From Phoronis australis (lineage: Eukaryota; Phoronida; Phoronidae): a stretch of DNA of 64,000 nt. This document shows, piece after piece, positions 56,976-64,000 of the stretch (position 1 is its first letter; each line of letters begins with the position of its first letter). Under the pieces are notes generated by a model. It ran no database searches, was not told where the DNA came from, and saw only the letters and a program-made list of their open reading frames with translations. The position numbers were made by a program, and so were the translations under genes. Location: contig NMRA01000010.1 of assembly GCA_002633005.1 (NCBI GenBank), positions 861,252-925,251 of the forward strand, written 5' to 3'.

Positions 56976-59900
56976 GTAAGAATAATTTTGATTTTACTGT
57001 TTCCATGTTCAATGACCGAACATCTCTACTGGTGTACAGTACCGAGGTGGGTAGAGTACCGGGGTGGCCGGGTAGAGTACCGGGGTGGGTAGAGTACCGG
57101 GGTGGGTAGAGTACCGGGGTGCCGCACAACAAATTTCGTGAAACATGCATCAAGCAATATTTTATGTCTCACACGTATACTGTACATCTGTTGCAATGCA
57201 AATGAGTTTAATATTTTAGTACATTAGCGGCTCTAGGATGCCCCATGAAGAGGGAACAAAACGACAAATTTCCAATTACAAATGTCCGTAACACCCTGAA
57301 ATTGGCTTGCCGGCGCCGTTTTTTGGTCGTGTCCAGAGGAGGGGGTTGTGACCTTTGGCTCCCCTACAACAGTCAATGAAATTCTTTCATCTCGCCAGCT
57401 CTTATAAACATCTGATTCGGTTATGACGAAAACATAAAGACTTCGCGTTAATTGTATTGGCTATCTGTGAAATGCTCCATGAAAGGTAACTCATAGCAAC
57501 ATTGACCTAAGAAACGGATACTTATTTATAGAAGTACTCAACAGGGGGACCAAACGCGAATTTATTGGCAACTGGGAATGAGTCAACGTGGGGGCATTCG
57601 GAATGAGTGTCGACTATGGGGGGGCGGGGCTTTTTGCCATTGCCATAGACAGGGGACGTGGCTACGCCATTGGCTACTGCCAAACCCACACAAATCACGG
57701 AATCCTTTTTGAGTTTGTACTTAAAAAATCAACCTCGCGCGAACAATTTCAGATGTAGATACTGTGTCCGCAAGCGGTGTGCATTTGTTTCTTTGCAGGT
57801 CGCACTCACAACGGCGACTACCGTCTCTTTTCGGTTGGTTCCTTGGCTAGCAAAGGACTGCAGCAGTTGGCTGAAAAGGGCACGTCCGACATCCTGGACC
57901 AAGAGTCTCAGGGTAGCCATGGCATCTTGGACTCATTCACCGCGGCAAGCATACTCCGAGGAGAGGGGGAAACATCAGTTACTGTGTTCGTAGACTCGAA
58001 CCACACCAAGGTACTATTAGTCTTAACCACGAAAAAAATCGTTGATTTCGATTGCGCCTGATCATGCACATATACCAAGCCGTGGATTGTAATTAGGCAT
58101 CAGCAAACAATCCTAAGTGCAAACTGACAATAGTGGAAAAATGATAAATCGGTTTATTCCCCGATACACCTTGTTGCAAACAGAACTGTCCTCAAGTAGT
58201 TGAATATCGTCATTGGATTAGGTTTTGGTTTCGGATTTATCATTTTCTTAAAACCTTGCAGTCGGAAATTTAATTATCTTACTGTTGACATTTACCCTCT
58301 CTATACAATTATAACATAAGCATATTATATTGTAACAGCAATCATAATTTAACAATAATTTACTATAGCAACGGGTTCAAAACATAAAGACTTCTTAAAT
58401 CATATCCTTAAATTATTTTTTTCCACAACGATCTACTATGTTCATTACGCCAAATAACAGATGTCATTTGTCATATGGTGTTTCATTTTACTTTATTTAT
58501 GTTTCTGTTGACAAAGGATATTATTATATCCGAAAATTTCAGTAATCCATTTTTGTTGTTTTATTTACGTATATTGATGTAAACATCAAATGGCAATAAA
58601 TCAGTGTTCATAACTGATCACGAGTTTCGATAAAAGACAGAAGTAATAAAACGTGTGAAGCCTTCAAACATTAGAGTATGATAGCGAAGCAATTCGTTCA
58701 ATGACCTGTCATTAGTACAGTGCTTGTAAATATGGTTGCATTGAATACGGGCTAATTACAATTCACCAATTAACTGTAAACATCATCCACGTCATGTTTG
58801 AATCTTAAGATCGGTTTTCCAATTAACCAATAACCGAAATGAGTCCAGCTGCTGTATTTTTCACATGGAATATTTGCATATATAAGAATACATCTCTTTG
58901 TGCGTCAACACTTACTGCAACTCCTGACATTTAAGATTGTAGTGTATAATCCTCAGTTTTTCCATTGAACTGAAGACAAGCAATGCATCATGATTTGATT
59001 GTGTCTACATTTTCCTACTTCGTACGCACATAAAACAGTAGGTACACTCGATTAAATGACAACGTCGGTTCCGCAGGGTCAACCGGTTAAGGCATCTGAT
59101 TGGTTCTCGGTTGTCGATGACGATTTCTGGCTTACAAAAGTCCACGTTTCAGACCTCCCCGAAAACAAAGAAAATTGAATGCCTCAGATTTGATGGCAAT
59201 TTTGCTGGAGGAGAAATTGGAAAGCCATTATCACAGATGATATTCAATATTTCGTTGGAGCCCAGACATTTGTACACGGATACGGAAGTCCCACCAATAT
59301 GAGAGCACATTCTTGTTCAGTGGGATTTTTTGGCACGAATACAGGTACATGTAGAAATTGTCAAAAATGGTAATGGCATATTTTAACCTAAATTTCTGGA
59401 ATCTAGAGTGAAAGAGAAGTCGTGAATGTGTGATTTTAAGAGAAAAAGGTCAAATTTTTTGCCACTGTTTCGCATCTCAGATTTTTTTATGGATCTATCA
59501 AGGCAAAGAAAAACAATAGTTTTGTTGAAATTCCTCATCTTTAAGAAATCCCATCGAGTTTGCTCGCTGTAGCTAAGTCTTTTTATATGCGCTAACTGCG
59601 AAGCGATACCGAAGCTAGTTTAGTGATGCGACAAGACGAAGAGATCACGTGGTACGATTAAACCAATAATCGTAGAACAAAGAGGGTCACTCACCCGAAA
59701 ATCTAAAAATATGATAATAAGGACGAAGCGGTATAGCTGACATAAAATAATTTAATACTTAAATAATATTTATGTTTCTTAAATAAGGTGTAGACAGGGG
59801 CTTTTATTGAATCTAGTCTACTGATAACGTCGAAATCAACCATTCTCAATGTGCTGTTTGCTCAGACCAATCAGATGTGCTAGGCAGTTGGCCCGAAGGA

Positions 59901-61218
59901 ACCGGCGAAGTCAACCAAGTGCAGTCACCGTGTTGCTCCTACACGTACATCGTCGATCTTAACTGTGGTACTGGTGGGTAAATCTTTAACAAACAAAATC
60001 TATTAACTATGACTGTCGTGTCACGGTCTTAAAAGTCACGAATAAAATGCCAGTTCACAGTTGCTGCATGAAGCGACAAACAACCCATGCACGTCTCCAT
60101 AAATACACCCTGGCGTTCTATTTCAAATAGTCTTTACGATGTTTCTTTTGGAATAGCGAAATCTTTTTGTCGACGCAGGGACTCCATGAAAACCATGTGG
60201 TTAGTGCACTAATCACAATGTCCATTGGCACTTACTTCAAAAATAAAAAACTCGCAAAGACTCGCGTGATTTTCTATCGTAAAATAACGTATCAGAACTT
60301 AGACAGTATATTAATCTGACAAAGCTCCGTGTTATGTGCTCGTGCATCCCTCCATCAGACGCTCTTTGTTCCACGATTCTCCATCCGGATTTCATTTCGT
60401 GTCCTTAAAGAAAACAACCCATACGCAACTTGCCAGTCGTTCATTTTCTCAACCGACTTTTGAGTCCGTCACTGATGTCAACGTCGCTAAGCTACCCCTT
60501 ACTCCTAGTAAATATCATCATGCGCACAAATTACCGTGACGCCCAATCTCTGCTAAGGTTATATAAGACCTTTTAAGGTTAAATGTATAGAATTGTTAAA
60601 ACAAGTCTAAACATTTAACCAAATATGTACAAAGCTACAGAATTTAACTCGCAATGGTATACAGTGTATATTTTCTGAAAGTAGACGTAGATTTACCAAT
60701 TTGCCACTAATTCCGACACGTGCCCCTTTTTTAGGAGCATTTAGAAAAAAAGACAGGTACAAAACGATAGGATCACTATGGTGACCAAATTTCTTACGAT
60801 GTAAATGTTCAATATAGAATCTCAAAAGCACTGCTGAAGTTTTCTAAATTATCGTTACGCTTCCATTCTATGCAACTTCACATTTTTATGCAATCATTTT
60901 ACTCGTGTAAAGTGGAACATTTTAGAAACTATTCCTAACACTGTATAAAGCATATCTGAACAACTTTCGTGTGAATCGGATAAGATTTAGATGTTGTGCA
61001 ATGACCAAAATTGGACATTTTTCCTAGGATCCTGCACAATCTCAAAGTCAAAACAGAGTATTTACAGCAATAATCGCTCATTCCTAATTAACATGCCAGA
61101 CCAATTATCGTCAATGAAAGTGTGTAAATCAGTGACAGGATTCTTTTGATTAGTACAATGTACATCCTATATATATACAAAGGATTGGTCACTGACTGGA
61201 TCATAAATAAATATATAA

Positions 61219-61268
<50 letters not shown>

Positions 61269-63277
61269 GTGCGTGCGTGTGCGTGTATGTTTATGTATAT
61301 GCATATGTGTATATATAGATGTAGACGTAAGAATGTAAGAACGTAAGATGTATATGTATGTGTGTGTGCGTGTGCGTGCGTGTATGTTTATGTATATGCA
61401 TATGCGTATATATAGATGTAGATGTAAGAATGTAAGATGTATATGTACTTATGTGTGTGTGCGTGTGCGTGCGTTGGCGTGTATATTTATGTGTATATAT
61501 AGATGTAGATGTAAAAATATATTACTAAGAATGTAAGATGTATAGGTATGTATGTGTNAACGAATTCCAAGTGTGGGATTGGGTTTGTCAGGGCAATACC
61601 CTATAAGTATTGAATTTAAGTCTTTTTTCAAAGCTCATTAATTTGAGAAAAAATCATTTCAGATGAGGTATTAATAACTTTCGGACACATTTTGCGATCT
61701 GCATTCCACATAACTTTAATGAGTAATAATTGAATTGGAAGATTTTCAGTGTTAAGAACTGTGATTTTTCAATAGATGTCGCTAGCATCGAAGATTGTAC
61801 CAAGCCCCGATTGGTTCGTCGGCGTAGACAGTCTTGAGCTGTGCCAGGATGGGGAATGGGGCCACTCTGCTACAGTAAATCTGGGGCCAATCGACGCAGG
61901 TACAGACCGCGGACTGACATTTACAGCACCCAGATGGCCAACCAGACCACCGAAAGTGATTCACAAGATTACGTCGGATTATCCTAGCCAAGAAGCGAGC
62001 TCGTTTTTCTATCCTAGTGCTCCTAGGCTGCCCCCTATGGGTCAGTTAGCGGTGAGACTTGTGAGCTGGTTGGACGGGGAGCCATCTGTTTTTCAGACAA
62101 ACCACCTGATACCTGGGCATATGGACATTGGTGGAGGCGGCGAAAAAGTTCTTAGAGTCAGCCCAGGTTGGTACATTTACAATTCACGACAAGAATCATT
62201 GATTAACAAAAACCTGGCGATTGTGTCGCTCACCGTTGCTTCATTGTACTTCACCTGAGAGAAAAACACAACTCAGTTTAATAGATGGTCACTACGTCCT
62301 CACTGTGCCATCTGCTGGATCACGTGGCTCATGACGGGTGGGTGTGCTATCCCCACAAACATCTAGCCATCCATCCAAGCATATTATATATACATGAATG
62401 TGTGTTTGTGCGTGTATGCGTACGTGTGCCTGTGTGTAGTCGCTCACCAGGAAGAGCTTGCCAATTCCCGTCTCCAACCCCTGACTCATCTCTTCCATGT
62501 TTATATGCAAGTTCACATGGAATTTGCCGCGGCTTTTCTACAAAGTGACCTACACAGTACATGCGAATGACATCATCAGTGTCCTTTTGAAATGGATTTG
62601 TATATGCTGTGTAAATGACCGTGCAAGGAGCATATACTGCTAACAGTGTAATTAATATTTATTAGAAATAGATAATTATTTGTGATTGGTTGCTTACACG
62701 CTGGCATTAAAGGACATAAGAAAACTTAGTTGACCCTACACTGTAATTTATTACAAAAGATTTTTTATTTTGTGAATTCTCCTATCAACACAATGATATG
62801 AATGCATATGAATGGTGTGATATGAGAGACATGACTGGCATAATTTATCATGCGGGGGTTATCACCTATCATGATGATTTATGACGTATTGTGATCAAAG
62901 AGAATGTCTGAGCACAGTGACTGATCATCATTTGTTATCAAACTGACTATATGTATCAACAAAAAATTGTGTTTTTTGATTTTCGAGATATCAAACTCCA
63001 TTCAAATTCTGTCTTCTTAAAAATTTTGAATCTTCCAGGTACCTTGTCTGTCGACTGCAATGTATCCGAGTGGAGTGCCTGGTCGCTGTGCTCCAAAACA
63101 TGCGGTTTTGGACAAAAGAGTCGTCAACGCGCGATAGTAGCGCCCCCGGAAAATGGCGGCGCCTCTTGCCCTTTGCTTAGACAAGAACAACTTTGCGGAA
63201 GCATGCGAAATTGTCGATGGAGGCATTTTGACTTCAGTCGAATAGGCTTAAAGTTGAATCGATTAGGTTCTCCTTAA
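56786..63277 (+). CDS. SPON2: Spondin-2 (mindin)-like secreted matrix protein
   Basis: Complete four-exon gene: 56786-56975, 57799-58010, 61776-62166 and 63039-63277; 1032 bp, 343 residues, close to 331 in human mindin. Order: hydrophobic signal peptide ([12 protein letters not shown]), spondin domain from about residue 25 to 195 with [47 protein letters not shown] and [13 protein letters not shown], then [11 protein letters not shown], and a single TSP1 repeat with [14 protein letters not shown]. The WxxW and CSKTCG motifs are the usual C-mannosylation and O-fucosylation sites. Mindins are extracellular-matrix proteins that bind integrins and microbial surfaces in vertebrates; that role here is inferred. 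Only one TSP1 repeat and no reelin domain separates it from F-spondin. Introns hold a minisatellite, a microsatellite and an N (61558), but every junction is in phase. Confidence 0.93.
57037..57123 (+). repeat. 18-bp minisatellite in spondin intron 1
   Basis: About four to five copies of GGTAGAGTACCGGGGTGG, starting soon after the exon 1 donor. Confidence 0.92.
57799..58010 (+). CDS. Spondin exon 2
   Basis: Acceptor ..ttgcag. It encodes [20 protein letters not shown], then [10 protein letters not shown], and ends at FVDSNHTK; donor |gtact, phase 0. Confidence 0.92.
58011..61217. other. Spondin intron 2, no other gene seen
   Basis: AT-rich sequence. Short open frames at 59111-59302 and 60336-60539 have no recognised relatives. 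A degenerate tRNA-like A-box occurs near 59080. Confidence 0.6.
61218..61557 (+). repeat. Compound (TA)n/(TG)n microsatellite and minisatellite in spondin intron 2
   Basis: TATATA followed by a TG run, then repeats of a longer unit with ATATATAGATGTAGATGTAA and AGAATGTAAGATGTATATG. It ends at the N at 61558, so its true length is unknown. Confidence 0.9.
61776..62166 (+). CDS. Spondin exon 3
   Basis: Acceptor ..caatag. It encodes [27 protein letters not shown] and [16 protein letters not shown], the most conserved part of the family, and ends RVSPG; donor |gttgg. Confidence 0.93.
63039..63277 (+). CDS. Spondin exon 4 (TSP1 repeat)
   Basis: Acceptor ..ttccag. It encodes [20 protein letters not shown], then the six-cysteine TSP1 body to CGSMRNC, and a basic tail ending LNRLGSP before TAA. 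Confidence 0.92.
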
Positions 63278-64000
63278 TCATGTATTTACAACCACGGGCC
63301 AGGTTCTAATCTCCGAACTCCGACTTGATTCAAACTAGACTGTGCCAACTAGTAAAAGTATTTATTTTCTGAAAGGAGAAAGACCAGCGAATATAAAAAT
63401 ACTCTTGATACTTACGTGTCATTGTTATTATAACGTGACCATCTTGTTTAAGTCAGATTTTCACTTTTTAAAAAAGGTACATTCAGAGCACAACAACACT
63501 CACTTGGTCGATTTTTACGAAACCTTCTTCAAATGAAAACTTGACCGATTTCTCTCAAAAGGCTCTTAGGAATTTTTGATTATTCAGTTAGTTTAATTTA
63601 TGCGCCAAATTCACTCGCAAAATGTACGGCGGTCGTGTTTGTCGATGGCACGGTACAATCAGACTAGGCGTTTAAAAAATCCTAACAACCTTTTTGAGAT
63701 AGATAAATAAACAAAAACACAAAATTGCACTGTTGTAGGGCGACTGATTTTGGCTAATGTTGAAACTCAGTTGTTCAAGAGGATGAAAAGATAGTCAAAA
63801 CATTTTATGTTTAACTTACCTGTATCACACCTAAATTGTCATTGTTGAAAGCGACAAAAACTCTTTATTGTCAAGCAAATACAGCTGCATCACGTGTTTT
63901 GAAACCACAGTGCAGATGTCGCGATATGCCCCCCCATCACTTGCCTTTCAGTTATTTGATAAACTGGTGTACCCAACATTGTGTTAGGGTGCCGAGATTT
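63278..64000. other. 3' flank of the spondin gene
   Basis: AT-rich, with no further gene recognised before the window ends. Confidence 0.6.
63706..63711 (+). promoter_or_regulatory. Candidate polyadenylation signal of the spondin gene
   Basis: AATAAA about 430 bases after the stop, the first clear hexamer I noticed downstream. Confidence 0.35.

Noticed and set aside
59070-59160. tRNA-like A-box (GGTCAACCGGTTAAGG) in spondin intron 2
   Set aside because: No convincing B-box, anticodon stem or acceptor stem follows, so neither a tRNA nor a SINE is supported.

Overview
This looks like a eukaryotic nuclear window from an invertebrate animal. Coding sequence sits in short GT-AG exons separated by long AT-rich introns, there are many interspersed repeats and microsatellites, and there is no operon structure. 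The protein families present (animal thiopurine S-methyltransferase, and a secreted spondin with a thrombospondin repeat) and the large polymorphism between near-identical copies fit a marine deuterostome such as a lancelet or acorn worm. The species cannot be fixed from sequence alone.

From 2 to 48 kb the window holds a tandem array of four thiopurine S-methyltransferase (TPMT)-like genes, all on the minus strand. From left to right they are A (3252-9113), B (11428-23301), C (30434-36856) and D (39700-47815). I reconstructed the exons by hand: the seven coding exons have the same phases and nearly the same lengths in every copy (last-but-three exons 90, 130, 53 and 75 bp; then 128 or 134 bp; then the terminal exon). 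A and C form one subtype, B and D another. The A+B block (from about 2055) and the C+D block (from about 29755) are also alike in introns and intergenic DNA, so the array grew by duplication of a two-gene unit. Gene C is complete except for a 5' exon. Gene A lacks exon 5 at a one-base N gap. Gene B carries exons 3-5 twice across another N, most likely two unmerged haplotypes. Gene D has lost the stop codon that B uses.

The 23.4-29.8 kb spacer between the two blocks is packed with mobile DNA. It contains a 3 kb DNA-transposon-like element with terminal inverted repeats and eight copies of a subterminal motif, starting about 128 bp upstream of the gene B start codon. It also holds a foldback element and CGTAA-rich repeats. 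From 48 to 56.7 kb I see no convincing gene, only a LINE zinc-finger remnant, a palindromic MITE and a hairpin.

From 56.8 to 63.3 kb, on the plus strand, lies a complete four-exon spondin-2/mindin-like gene (343 residues: signal peptide, spondin domain, one TSP1 repeat), with a plausible TATA box. The TPMT enzymes would act in the cytosol on small nucleophiles such as thiols; the spondin would be secreted. I see no functional link between the two loci.
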